Shown here one piece after another: positions 45,138-57,188 of a stretch of 64,000 nucleotides of DNA. Both the position numbers and the translations under genes were made by a program. The stretch covers positions 801,883-865,882 of the forward strand of contig NW_022985171.1 of assembly GCF_010093535.1 (NCBI RefSeq), written 5' to 3'. The notes beneath the pieces were generated by a model that had not been told where the DNA came from, made no database searches, and saw only the letters and a list, made by a program, of their open reading frames with translations. Positions within the stretch are counted from its first letter, which is position 1. The number at the start of each line of letters is the position of its first letter. The stretch comes from Lindgomyces ingoldianus. Taxonomy: Eukaryota; Ascomycota; Dothideomycetes; Pleosporales; Lindgomycetaceae.

Positions 45138-48100
45138 TGGCATGACGATGTGGTAATTATGACAATCTCTTAAGGTTTGTGGTAAGATATCATGCGGTGG
45201 GGTCGATGATATCACAAATATCCCTCCTAAAAACCCCGGCTGAGATGCTGCACCAACTCCCAACAGTGTAGGGAAAGGTCAAGAAACACACTCCTTCTCC
45301 ACCCCCGAAGGATTCGACCAGTACCGTCCTATCCAAGCTGGAATAGATGCACCCAAAGACAACCAAATTTCAAGATCCTTCGCGGGGAGCTCGAGGGAGA
45401 ATGAGGCCCGCCTAGGCACTTTTCGAGGTGCTAGCACAAGAGACGCCAAGCCCCGGCCACTTCGCCAAAAAAAAAAAAAAACGACCAGTGCCCAGGTGTG
45501 CCCAAAATCTTTAATTCCCACGTCCATTTCTTCTTTAGGGGTACGTGCTTTGAGATAGCAGGGGGTTTGATTCGCCCTCAATGTAGTGTCATGTGAGACT
45601 CTGTCACATGCGACATTAAGCTTGCACTCTTCTTCACCTCACTATAGTGAACTGAAGCGTCCTCGCGCGCAAACCTTCCAACCGAAATCTTCTTTTGCAT
45701 CTCTATGACAATGGGAAAATGGGACATTGGCTCCAACGCGCCCCCATTTGCAAAAATGTTAAAATCGAGCCTAGACATTGCGGAAGAACCAACATTGCTC
45801 TAGGTGGTTTGTTGGATGTACACAGGACAAGCGCTCCATCAGCAACACCAGAAAGCTCAACCTAATAGTGTCTCGGTGAATTTCTTACCCCGATCAAATT
45901 GTAGGACTGTAGGACACTGTTAGTGGAGAATCTATAATTAACATTTTCCTCCAACTGAGGGTCATCACGCATTACTCGCATCAGTCTCGCCTTATCTCTT
46001 GTAGTCTAAATTCGTGGTTATCCCTAGATATCCACGGACATACACCAAACCCATCATTAAGTCCCATTGAGAAGTTACGACCTCTCGACGGGAGAACTAT
46101 CTGGATATAATGAATTCAGTGAACATCCGCGGGTAAACAGGCTTCCGCCTCTATCCCAGTCATCGGGGGTGGATTTCCTAACCACATCTTCGTTTTTAGG
46201 GCCTTCGCAACCCCTATTCGCCACTCATACAAAGAGACAACCTGTTGGGTAAGCGAAAATGAGCTCAGAAGTATTATTCGGGCAGCCAATTTGCGCAGTC
46301 TGAATCCAGGGCATTTGACTGATGCAGTAGAAATTCCCAAGAACGCTCTAGTTATTGGCCTCCGGTAGAAATGCTAATGTGGCCGGTAGGGCATGTTGAA
46401 GGATACACCGGCGCCGAATTTGAGATCCCAGTTGGGGACGTGTGAAATGTACTGCCGTAGAGGTTGTGTGTATATAACTTTTCCACACAGCATCCAAAAA
46501 ATCAATATGTGCGCTAAAACTTACAATATCATTACTAACTCCTGTTTTAAATCCCTCATGACCTATCGCCTTTTTAGTAATGGGGTAACTCCAAAGGTAC
46601 ATAGAGTCATCTTTATCTGCCAACGGGGCGAGCATTATTACTATTATATAGGATCTTCAGATCATCATTACCCCGCCCCCAAGGAGAACACCTACATCTT
46701 CCCTAGAGAGACCACCCTAGACTAGAATTTAGACACAATTAAGCATTGGTAAACTAGGACCATGAAATTATTACTCTTGAGGATTATGCTCCATTTCAGG
46801 ACTCTCATCACAGCGATACCGATCCGCCCCGAGTAGCGCGTTCACTGGTCTCGAGAAGGGAGTAACCATATTTCTCAAAGGCGACGACGCAGCCGACACT
46901 ATGAGGGTTTTGTTGTTCGCAAGGTGGGCTAAGTTAGTGCACGGGGTCATTTTTATATTCCTAGTCGGCCTGGTAGAGGAATGAACTTGGTTGGTTCTTT
47001 TGATATGACTGCATTTCGTACATATGCAGCAGTAACGTACTGGTGAAAAATCCCGTGATAATCGGAACGAAACTGTTGTCGCGCGTGAATTTTCTATCCG
47101 CCTATATGTGTTCTTCTGCTCTTCCTAGTAGAGGGTTGATATTTTGCCACTTGCAACAACTTTTACTCAGCCAAAACCAGAGAATTGCTTTCTCCTTTGA
47201 CTCTCCAAAAAGCTATTCCGAAGATGATTCAGCTATGTTCCTAGAACTGGGGAACGCTATCAGACTTATTAATCCCTGGGATTCTTTTAGCGACCGAGTG
47301 GAAGAACAGTAATTACCTATTGACTTATGGTGGCAAATATTCTAACCTTCCCATGCAATCATGGGATGGCAATCTTTCACCGCAAACAGGGGACGAATTG
47401 GTTGCGTATGACAAATTTGTCGAATCACCAAAGAGTTTCTCCCAGACTGTAAGATGAATGGTCCCCACGGGCATGGCACTCGTTCCTTCGGAATAGCAGT
47501 CCAATAATTTATCTATCTTTCCAAGAACTAGACTTAATCGTACGGGAATTCATAGAGTTTCCACTGAATAAACTTGAAGAGGAAGAGCAACTCGGGGTCG
47601 ACCGTAGCATCGAGAAGTACGGGAGTGGGGCAGTGAGAACCGCCAATCTGGCTAGAATATATTCCAGTCATTTTTTTCATTCCTCGCTAGCTTTCAGGGA
47701 CTTTATAGTCAGGGGGTTTACGAACAGCTGATGAAACGTCCAAGGAATAAACAACGCAACTTAGAATCACGACCGCACCATGTGATGTCAAATCGATTAC
47801 CACCAGTCAGACGAATTCAGTTTGTCGAAATTACGCCAGTTTTTTAAATTCAGTGTCCTTGGGTTGGTTTAACGGATTTTTGGATATTTAGGATTACTCC
47901 CATCCTGGAAGCGACCCACAAAATTCGCTGGAAAGAGAATAGAAAGGACCCGATACTCTCGAGTTGGACATCTTACTGCTAATATTCGACCTGTGAGATC
48001 TTATGACTAACGGGGTGTCGATTAGAGAGTGAATTTTCACCACATCGAGCATATCTTCCTCATGGAGAACTTATAGGTTATGGAGATGCTGCGATCTCGG

Positions 48101-49139
48101 GCGATACCGGAAAAAGTCAACGATACGGCTTGCGCAATTCGATTTGCTAAACAGCGTTACCACACCAGTTTAGAGTGGGTAGCTGCAGATTTCCGAGGAT
48201 AATGCGAATATTGGATGGCGTGGTGGGTGGAGAAGAAGGTTGCAACTTTGAGCGTAGTTGAGGATATCACAACAGCTGCACTAGTGACACGAACTAAAAT
48301 ATGGTATCCAATCATAATAACATTCGTGTACGGAACGCAAAAACATTAAAATAGAATCGCATTGAAAATGAGTGCATTCGTGGAAGTTTCTGTTGTGCGA
48401 CCCATCGAAGATAAGAAGAAGCAACGAGCGGCGAGGTAACACGGCGCGGGAACTAGAGATGATACGCGTCTAAAGACGCCACCAACACAGGGAAGGGCTA
48501 GGTTCGAGGTCGGAGCGCGCGCCATAGTATTCAGTCACCGCCCCTTCTGCCGAGTTGGCTTCTTGCATGGGGGGCTGTGCAGAGCGGCATGTCGTACGAT
48601 TTCCTCATGGCCCTGGAAGCACATGAGCTTACCTCATCTAATAATATCTTCACAAAAGCTTCTACGTTCAGATTGATGACCCTGGAGAGATTGAGGACCT
48701 TCCCTTGCGCGTTTCAGGTTATCCTGGCCGCAGCATGATCTATGGTGAAAACAATACGGCAATGCAAGCTCGTCGTGAAGGACAATATTGGCTTCCTGCA
48801 GCCTCAAGGCGTGCATGCATAACTTCGGGAGCCGTTAGACGTTGAGGCTACTCCGCCGCATTAACTGCAGCAGCACATGTCAGTGTTGGAATACGGGAGC
48901 AAAATGAGGATATCAAATCCAGATTTGTAATTCATCAGGCACGATTGGTGGGGTTAACTACAAAACAGCCGCAACACAAGAAACGCATTTCTCATTAATT
49001 ATTCATCAACTGCTGATGCATAACAAATCAAGAGCGGTGGGTATAGATACATGAAGCTCATTCATCATACACCAACGCTGCCCATGACAAAACCGAAAGC
49101 TGAAGCGGCTAATCAACCAATAGACATTAAGCTTCTGCT
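45138..49139. other. gene-poor accessory region
   Basis: Four kilobases without an intact gene. A poly(A) run lies near 45467-45481. Minus 45279-45581 and plus 47043-47312 are the longest frames. The second (NPWDSFSDRVEEQ at its end) has vaguely coding-like composition but no family. No terminal repeats or 8-bp duplications beyond the hAT copy 2 boundary were found. It is probably old, degraded sequence. Confidence 0.35.
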
Positions 49140-50345
49140 TTATTCCTTGGTCTCATTCTCCAGCTCTTTCCTCAGTTTTTGTTTCAGTCTTCGGATGATC
49201 CTCCTGTCTTTAACCTTCCTCTCGATCTCCTCGAGCGTAAATCTCCTGTTCCTTCCGTTTTTGTTTGGACGGTAAAGATGGGTGAAGTGATGATCGAAGA
49301 AGTTGTCGCGACGACCGAAAAATCTGTAACAAATTTTACATTGAAACTTCTTCACGCCTTCGTGGGCTTCCCAATGCCTTTTTCGATGTTCCGGTCTGGT
49401 AAAGCGTTGTTCACATACGCTTCCGTCCGGGTGTTCGTATGCACACTCGTAAATGCTGAGACCAGACCTCTTGAGGAGCCCAGTGTACTTTCCCGTCCTG
49501 GCATCCTTTTCGAGATCGCTAAGGGCAATGGAATCGAACCTGACTAGCTCGAGTCTCTCGCGTTTTGGTGTTCGGGGCCTGTTCTTTAATGAAGCTTGGG
49601 TCTTCAGCTGCCGCCTCGCACTCACACGCCTTGGTGGGGTATCGCTATCTTCAGTGCCACTGTCGTCAAAGCAACTGTTGCCATCATCTGACTCATGCGG
49701 CTCGCTCTCTCGCAAGTAAGTCTCTTGTGACGACTGTGTTGACAGTGGCGAGCTGAAATTCGCTGTATCGAGCCCTGTGGACGGTACCATCGGCTCAGAA
49801 TTCAATGTCTTCAGATTTCCTCCGTCCCATACGGGAATGAAGCCAGGATATACCCAAGCGTCATGCTCGTAGTATAAACCTTGCCAACCAGTGGTCGCTA
49901 CGTTGGCCCATTCGGGGTCGATAGTGTCACTGATAGTGCCACCCGTACCTCCAAATGGTGAAGCCAAGCTTGCGCACACCGATGAAGCTATATGGCCTGG
50001 GAGTTCGGGTTGAAAACTAGGTTGCAGAGGCGGGGTGGAGATTGGACCTTGCGGTAGAGGCAATAGGTCCGGATCATACGAGATAGGGTGAGATTCGGTG
50101 GACAGTTTGTCGTCAAAAGCGCCATGCGGCTGCGATATGCCTTCGAGACTCATGTTTTCGGTACAGGAACCCATTCGAGACGGTGGTGATTCAGGGGTTG
50201 ATTCAACCCAAGAGTCAGAAGTATAGCTCTGGAAATAAGAGAGAGACATGTGCAAGGATTCCATAGTGTCGTAACTCCCTCCAAGCTCGGGCAATAGATG
50301 AGAGGTAATGGCAGTTGAGTCTGGGTAGCCTATGGAGACTAGCAT
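49140..50345 (-). CDS. C2H2 zinc-finger transcription factor
   Basis: Intact intronless gene of 401 aa. Residues 1-215 are acidic to neutral and Ser/Pro-rich, as in activation domains; an acidic patch (ESDDGNSCFDDSGTEDSD) and a basic stretch (RRVSARRQLKTQ, RPRTPKRERLE) with likely nuclear localisation follow. Finger 1 is C301-x9-C311-x12-H324-x3-H328, with an unusually wide first Cys spacing. Finger 2 is C336-x2-C339-x12-H352-x3-H356, a standard form. The linker is EGVKKFQ. The C-terminus is a highly basic helix (RRFTLEEIERKVKDRRIIRRLKQ) that could bind DNA or dimerise. The paired finger with insertion followed by a canonical finger is a layout common in fungal regulators. Target genes are unknown, and it is too far from the PKS to assign as its regulator. 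Confidence 0.9.
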   Translation of the reverse strand: MLVSIGYPDSTAITSHLLPELGGSYDTMESLHMSLSYFQSYTSDSWVESTPESPPSRMGSCTENMSLEGISQPHGAFDDKLSTESHPISYDPDLLPLPQGPISTPPLQPSFQPELPGHIASSVCASLASPFGGTGGTISDTIDPEWANVATTGWQGLYYEHDAWVYPGFIPVWDGGNLKTLNSEPMVPSTGLDTANFSSPLSTQSSQETYLRESEPHESDDGNSCFDDSGTEDSDTPPRRVSARRQLKTQASLKNRPRTPKRERLELVRFDSIALSDLEKDARTGKYTGLLKRSGLSIYECAYEHPDGSVCEQRFTRPEHRKRHWEAHEGVKKFQCKICYRFFGRRDNFFDHHFTHLYRPNKNGRNRRFTLEEIERKVKDRRIIRRLKQKLRKELENETKE

Positions 50346-51657
50346 AATATTCCTGTGATCTCAATAAATAAATAAAAAGGTGATGATTGTTGACAGTCGG
50401 TGTTCTATAAAAGAATTATTGAACGACGGGGCAGGATGAATAATTTCAAGCCAGACCAGAGGCTCTGTTTATGCTTTTTGTATTGGGGCTTGCCACTCAG
50501 AGACAAGTTCTGGGGATCTGCAGAGGCGCGCCGCGAACACGGCAGAGAACAAGGTCAAGGAATGTGTGCGGTAATGGGAAACATGACAGCTACCCACAAT
50601 GGCCTTCCACCTCAGGACCTAAACCTAGATCCCAACGTGGAGTTACCGCAAGGACGCATGGCAACATGGCAGGCGCCACAAGGGCTCAAAAGCCTAGCCT
50701 TGCAGCTCGTATACTCCCGATCTCTGGAAACTTCCCTCAAGCCCATGAACTCGAAATCTTCCACTTCTTTCACCGTTCACGCTAGACTGCAGCCAAGCCT
50801 CTAGTGAGGGGAAGTGTAGAAGGGGTTGACTGCTGCAAATCTGGAACGCTAGGATGCATTCGGAGTTTCCGCACTTCAGTTTCAAGTCTAGATCTAGTCG
50901 TATTAGCTCACTATTCTATGATTAAACCTATGGCGTAAAATGATTTTGCCGATGTATGCTGTCATAGAACACATTCAGACTCACCGGGGCAAAGCCATAA
51001 CGTCGGATCCTGGCTCGAATTCAAGGAAAACAACCTTAATGCACATTCTTCAACTGAAACATTGCCTCCCGGAGATTTAGTAGACTGAGAAGGAATGTTC
51101 CATGCGTTTACTTAGACGGTGGCGATCACGTTGAATTGCATTCCGGCCACATGGGTCGTAATATTGTGCCATTGAGTTAGAGAAGAACATGTCAAGAATC
51201 TCCAGGGAATGGCCAGGGGGCGAGAGCTGGCTTTAATTGGTCACGAGAGGCGCTCCCCTGGCCGGTGGAACTTATGGTATTTCTTCCGCCTTCCCCGATG
51301 TCTCAGCGCGTATATGCGGGTGAACGGGTCTCATGTGGCCTCATTGGAGCAAAATATAACATAAGTCCCTCGAAAAGGCGGCAAAGTCTAGGTGCAATTG
51401 GCGGGCGCGGTGAGACAAAATACAATGTTACGCAACCTCCCTCCTGGCGATAAGCGAGTGCAGCCTAGCTTGATGTGTGGATCCGTCACTTTCGAACAAG
51501 CGATTGAGCGGCTGCTCCACCCGCTGCCATGCCAGTCATACATCATTCACCACGGAAGATGGTTCTGCCGACGTCAAGGTCAAAGAACAGCCTTTCTTCT
51601 GTGACCAATAAGACTTACAAGTACCTTTGCCTTACAACTTCCACTAAAAAAACAACC
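50346..51657. other. intergenic region upstream of the zinc-finger gene
   Basis: Presumed promoter side of the minus-strand C2H2 gene, then about 1 kb with two overlapping plus frames (50400-50804 and 50471-50785) whose text does not resemble any family. No repeats with visible ends. Confidence 0.35.
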
Positions 51658-52257
51658 ATGCAAGAATCCACCTTCCCGCCCACGCCAACATAATTGACGA
51701 TGCTCAACTGCGCCGCTTCTTACAACGATTCCCAAATCGGCCAGAAACAGGGTCAGATGAAACGCAACGTCACGCAAGCTACCCATATTCTCACCGCCGA
51801 CTGGATCAAAGAGCTTAACACCCTTCTTGACCCACAGGGTCAAGAAGGCCGTTAGGGCTTATGGTGAGAATACAAGGAACATACCAACGACGACCCTGGC
51901 TTCCCGGAGGGCTTGCAATCCGCTCAGATCGCGATGCAGAAGCAGATTAATTGGAGGATCGTGCAAGGACGTTCGAAGATTCTAGGTACAGGTGATCTGA
52001 ACGCATCAGATTAGAACCTAGAGATATGGGCATGGGTAGTGGGAGTTCTGGATCTGGTGACACCTCTCCCATGCGAATTAGGCGTAGGGGAGGTAGATCA
52101 TACGAAAGAGGTGAAGATCCATGTGCAAGCTCTACCCAATGAACTGACTGAAGTAGATCTGCCTGCCTCCCATTCAAGAAGATCATGTTCGTCATATAAT
52201 ATCGTTACACAATCGGATGATCATTCGACGCCCTTTACACTCCCTTCAAGGACGTAG
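51658..52257 (+). pseudogene. nonsense-interrupted ORF of unknown family
   Basis: From the ATG at 51658 a single frame of 200 codons runs to 52257 with four internal stops (near residues 12, 65, 69 and 119) but no frameshift. Between the stops the text is clearly coding-like: RNVTQATHILTADWIKELNT, then FPEGLQSAQIAMQKQINWR, IVQGRSKILGTGDLN, and later HTKEVKIHVQALPNELTEVD. The stops fit single C-to-T or G-to-A changes, as RIP would produce. I do not recognise the family. The downstream sequence in another frame (EAMEENDESVPGGKRKG) may be a continuation past a frameshift or intron. Confidence 0.5.
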
Positions 52258-55206
52258 CACGAGCACGTAATGAAGCAATGGAGGAGAATGATGAATCGGT
52301 ACCTGGCGGAAAACGTAAGGGGGTAGCCATCAAGCAAACTTCCAGGCACCTTTCCGCTCAGCACATCGAGATATCTATTTTATCTAACTAGCATTCCGCG
52401 AGTAAAGCTGATCAATCACTCCGCATGGCTCAAGATGGAAATTTTGGGTCGGAAGCTAAGGAGACGGATAAACTGCAAATGAGTGAGTAGCCGCAGATAC
52501 ACCCTACCTTGCATGCAAATACTTCGCCAGGTTGCACAACTTCGCCCTTGAGTAATTCAACGCATCTGTATCCACACGGCTTTTCAAAGTCTTCGTCGGG
52601 ATGACCAACTCTTGAGGAACTGTGCTGAAACCGTGGCCTTCTATCCCACCACCTGCCTTGGACGTGCAGCCATATTATCCCGATTCCCGGTCCAGATCCA
52701 ATAGGTTGGAGTGTTCGGCATATTAAGCTCATTATAGAGATTTTTAAGGAAGAAGAGAGGAAAAAGGTGGCGTTTGTTTAGGGGGCCGGTTCATTGTTTT
52801 TACATCGATGCGTGGGCAGTGACGTACGGAACAGTGGCCGATATGGAAGGACTAACGGTAAGAAATTTCATTCCACTGAACGCATTACGCTCCAGGAGAA
52901 TCCTTAAATGGTTTACTTAGCATCCAATAAAGCGTACAACCGTTGAACAGGCAGTGAATGAGTGGGGTTTGTCGATTGTCCTTTATCCTTGAGCACGGGA
53001 AGGGAGCGCACATCTTTGTATATTTAGAATAGCCTGCTTAAATCGGGCGGGGGACTACATCCTAATGCTAGGCACAAGGATGCTTTCACCTTCATCATCC
53101 TCCTCCTTTCTGTACCCCACATCACAGGCTTTTACCCTCATATGCCAAGAATTTTCACCAAAGAGATTACAGATAGAGAGCGAAAGATCTCGAGGGACGC
53201 AAAATGTCTCACAGCTATCTCGCTACTTCTTTCTACTTTGACGTCAGTGACTGCTTTGCAGTGGCCCTTGACACTAAGCTGTCAGGTTTTCTTCCACAGC
53301 TTGGGCACACTCCCATCCTTGTTTCACCCTCCACCTGGCCCCTTTTATATTCTCGCCGCAGTGTACTCGCTTTGCTCGACGTATGCGAGCTTCCGCGTGC
53401 AGCAATCCGCAAGGTCCTGCAAGGGCCATCTGTGTATTGCTCTGTTTTAAATCTTAACATCAGTTAGACGCCCTCGAGGGCACATGCTTCAGCATTGGCG
53501 CTAAATCTGAATCAAAGCGGATAATATCCGTTGAGAGGGTTCGTGAAGTTGTCTCACATTTTATGCTGTTGAGGTGGCAAAAATGAGGGCCATGGAATTA
53601 CAAAGCATCTCGTATTCATTATACTTTAGCATTCGATCTTGGATGCAACTGGGGGATAGGGGTCTATGTGCGATCCTAATGTTTACGTTAGATACACTCT
53701 TTGACTTACAATCTGCGATGGCCGTATTATTCCCACTATTCTGGTCATATGAAAAGTTCTTGGGGGGATTACTTCCGTTCTTGACAGTGATCATGGACCT
53801 AAATCCCCGCTATTCTCCACCACCCTAGCCAAAGTAGATACTAGTGGCAGGAATTCGACAAACTTGATGTTGGGATCATCCCTTCGAAAGCCGACCGCAT
53901 TCCGTATCTTGGGCGTGGCATTTTTATTATCCTCCATTCCCCATCTCTTATGATATCCTGGAAGCCTCCACCCTGAAATTATTTGCGGTTATGCTTCTCC
54001 GGAATGTCTAAGTGGATGGTTGCAGCACTCTTGTTGGTTGTAACATAGCTCCCGAGGGCCCTGGAGTGTTGCCGCTGTATATATCAGTAATGGTAAGAGA
54101 CGAAGGTCTGCTGCAACTAGCACGAAGAGGGAAGAAGCAGGAGTAACACCGAATGGCTGGTGAACCTTGTCGTTGTCAAAATGTTTGAAGACCCAGGCGT
54201 CTCTGAGCGGAGATTCGATATTTTGATGCAATGGCTAGAATACAAAGAGGGCAGAGAATTTGAGATGACATGTAAGATTCTGTATTAAGACGAAGACCTA
54301 TCTGCCTAGATAAGATCCCCTCAAATGATGGAGTGTATGACTAGCTTCCTCCCAAGACCCTAGAGCTTTGGTTCTATGTATTTGCTTACCTCCATGAGTC
54401 TCGTCAAGTTCAAACGCTGACAGAAAGTGAGAATACTAAATGTAGCCACCTAGCGTTTCTCGCGTTACATTACCTAATTTCAATCGCAAATATTGGTGAT
54501 TGGCGGATGCTGGTGCAAAAGGGGCGTCATTGGAGGCGTGCGGGTTTTGAGCGCTTTTGCGGAGTGGGTTGGAGTAGGACACGAATGATAGAAATTTCAG
54601 TTTGGGTTCTCATGCATGAGGAGAAGATGCCCAGTTGGTAGGATGAGCCTAAGTGCTGTAAGATATGGAGAGGCTCTGCCCGTGCGGCCTCGCGGCAGTG
54701 TTACGCAAGCTAATCCAAGTCATTAATATGACAATCCCTGCTATCGCTGGACCAATTTTCAGGAAGTAAAAGCAGCCTTATTTGGTTCCGACGCAGGCAC
54801 TGTGGCACAGCAGAACAGATCCCCCGAGTGCATGCCTTGCCAAGAATATCAAGGATGAACAAGAAATACAAGAATCCTAATTGGTGGATGCTCGGACCAT
54901 CAAAAAGACGCATGAAAGCAATGCACTACTCGTATTGGAGACGAGGTTGCAGGGATATGAAGACGCGCTTCTTGTCTTGGCGGCTGCACGGCAGAGTCAA
55001 GCGCGAATCACGGACCTTACGTTCTTCCAACCTCGAGCCAACATCTTCCAGCTTTCAAGTAACCTGTCAACGAACAAACAAACCATCTGCATCGCTTGGT
55101 TTTGCCCAATCGAGCATCCTCGTACTTTAGCCCTCTTCATTTAGTTCCGCCAACCAGAGTAATGATCATCCACCACCTGGTGAGTGCGAGAAACCTCCGG
55201 CACGTT
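52258..55206. other. gene-poor region
   Basis: About 3 kb. The first 200 bp may hold the tail of the pseudogene at 51658. Other frames (minus 52430-52732, plus 53142-53450, plus 53574-53828, plus 54828-55130) overlap on both strands and have no motifs. I see no gene, repeat or RNA that can be supported. Confidence 0.35.
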
Positions 55207-56673
55207 CTATTCGTGCATTTGCCGCTCCCCTTCCAACTTCTTCTGCTCCTGCTCTTTCATATCTGCCTCGATGAATTCCTTGGAATACCAGGCCTGCTGC
55301 TTTCGATAGCTGAATATGAGACCCTGGTGGTCGGGACTCTCATTCCATGACCCAACTCGATAAACGAAGGCCTGCTCTTTTGCCCACCTGACGTTCTCTG
55401 CCCATCCACTCATATCATCCGGATGGGGTTCCTTGAGCCTATACAGTTCCCGGTACGGGGGAAAGCGGCGGGGCCCTCCATATGCATACGGACTCAGTGG
55501 GTCGGTCTCAAAGGGGTCTCCCTCGGCCCAGAAGAGGAGACTCAATGTCTCGTCGGAAAGAGACTCACTTGGAGGTGGTGGGAAGCCAAATTGGAGCGGC
55601 CAATAGTACTTGTAGACTCTGGGCTGCGATTCAGTGTGCTTCTCTTCCTTATTGACCTCCATGATTGGTATGAGCTCCACTTCAGACGAGGATTCCAGTT
55701 CTAGCTCTGGCTCTGACTCTAGAGCGTCCAGGTCTGGCGACCCAGGCTCTGCCGACTCAGTGAGTCTGAGGCGCTTTCTAGGTCTACCGCGCGACCGCTT
55801 CTCCCCGATCTTCGGAGTCCTCTTTCGCTTCGGTGTGGGCGTCTGTTTCGGCTTCATTGGAGAAGACACACCTTCCCAGCGCTTAAACACTTGACGGTCC
55901 GTATGCTCATCTTTCACCTCGAGCGGGCCGCCCAGATGCTTGAGGAGTTTCTCGTAATCAGTAGGATACCAATATTCCTCCTCCGGATTCTCCATCGCAA
56001 ATTTAACCATTCGCGTAAGATCCAGCGCATCGTCGCCTTCTGGAAACTTCTTGACATCGAGAGCTAGATCCGCGAACGGAATCGGCAGACGTGGAGGTGA
56101 CCTCTGAAGCTTCTCAGAGGGGGTTTGGAAGCCTGCCACGTTCAATTTCTTCTCGTCCCACTCAGCCGCGACCTTTTTGTGCCATTTCTCGTGGGTCGTG
56201 ATCGACCAATTCTTATAACCGGACTGCCTCATAGTGTTCCTCAACATGATTCCGCATGAGTTGCTAGGCCACGGTCGCTCGAGCTCGCGGACGGTGTTGA
56301 CGATTTTGTTGATGAAACGGGAGCCGCCGTTTGAGATGAGACGGAATACGACATCTGGCGACTTGAGTGAGAGGGGGAGAAAGGTGAGAAGCTCGACGGC
56401 AGTGATGTTGGCGGACTCTGGGAATGGCACGTTTTTTGAAGGCGCATTTCTCCCGAAGGAGTCAAAGGTCCCTGCGAAGTGATGGCCCACCATTCTTACG
56501 GTAGAATCAAGTTTTGGGGTCGAAGTCAAAAACTCGGTTGAAATGTTGCAGTTGAAGGTATAAGGGCGAAGAAAGAACTCCCAAGTCCATCGCGAGGTTG
56601 GGGCGTGAAGTGAAAGCCTCCTTGGAGGACTCATGTTGCCATGTGATCTGTAAAATCGCGCAGTCGCCCTCAA
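55207..56673 (-). CDS. unrecognised tandem-family protein, copy A (AT-hook-like)
   Basis: Open intronless frame of 488 aa; an internal Met at about residue 14 (MSPPRRL) is an alternative start. Conserved block 1 (residues about 88-117) reads ESANITAVELLTFLP, then LKSPDVVFRLISNGG. Block 2 (about 212-260) reads GDDALDLTRMVKFAMENPEE, then YWYPTDYEKLLKHLGGPLEV and VFKRWEG. Near residue 293, KRSRGRPRKRLRL looks like an AT-hook (GRP core in basic context), followed by an acidic stretch and a C-terminal region with DDMSGWAENVRWAKEQ. Blocks 1 and 2 recur in the gene at 60334-62328 and, degraded, at 57189-58901. I know no family for it. The AT-hook and basic patches suggest a nuclear, DNA-associated protein, which is inference. 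The minus orientation is shared by all three copies. Confidence 0.75.
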   Translation of the reverse strand: MRATARFYRSHGNMSPPRRLSLHAPTSRWTWEFFLRPYTFNCNISTEFLTSTPKLDSTVRMVGHHFAGTFDSFGRNAPSKNVPFPESANITAVELLTFLPLSLKSPDVVFRLISNGGSRFINKIVNTVRELERPWPSNSCGIMLRNTMRQSGYKNWSITTHEKWHKKVAAEWDEKKLNVAGFQTPSEKLQRSPPRLPIPFADLALDVKKFPEGDDALDLTRMVKFAMENPEEEYWYPTDYEKLLKHLGGPLEVKDEHTDRQVFKRWEGVSSPMKPKQTPTPKRKRTPKIGEKRSRGRPRKRLRLTESAEPGSPDLDALESEPELELESSSEVELIPIMEVNKEEKHTESQPRVYKYYWPLQFGFPPPPSESLSDETLSLLFWAEGDPFETDPLSPYAYGGPRRFPPYRELYRLKEPHPDDMSGWAENVRWAKEQAFVYRVGSWNESPDHQGLIFSYRKQQAWYSKEFIEADMKEQEQKKLEGERQMHE

Positions 56674-57188
56674 TAATATGCTACCCGGAGAAAATTTGCT
56701 CCGGACGGTGTGATTTCATGCCCGTGATAGTGTGATATTGTATTTTCCTGCGCCTCTAGAGAAGCAAAACAAATATTCAACAAAACTGGCGGGGGTTTGG
56801 AGATGCTAGGACTAGCCTTAAAATTTTCTATGAGAGTCTAAAGATCTTTTCAAGATTCATCCTATGTTATCTTTAGTAAGATATTACTGGCCCTCCGCGC
56901 TTTGGGGACTTGTAATGTCACACAATAGTATCGTGGCTTCTTGATCCAAGGTTTGCTCTAAAATCCTATTAACTCCATCTGCCGAAGTACAAACAGTGTG
57001 TATTCATCTCTGCAATATACTAGGAACCAAATGTGAGGACTCTCAGACATCTAATAAACCCATTAAACCCCTCTCCGTATAGTCTTACCGCCACCTCAAC
57101 CCTTTTCCTCCAATGCATCGCAAACCATAATCACCCCGCTACCATCCTCCTCCTGCATTTTCCCACTCACAAAAACCTCCTCGCTCTA

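Noticed and set aside
45467..45481. Poly(A) run as a LINE tail
   Set aside because: No upstream reverse-transcriptase text and no target duplication.
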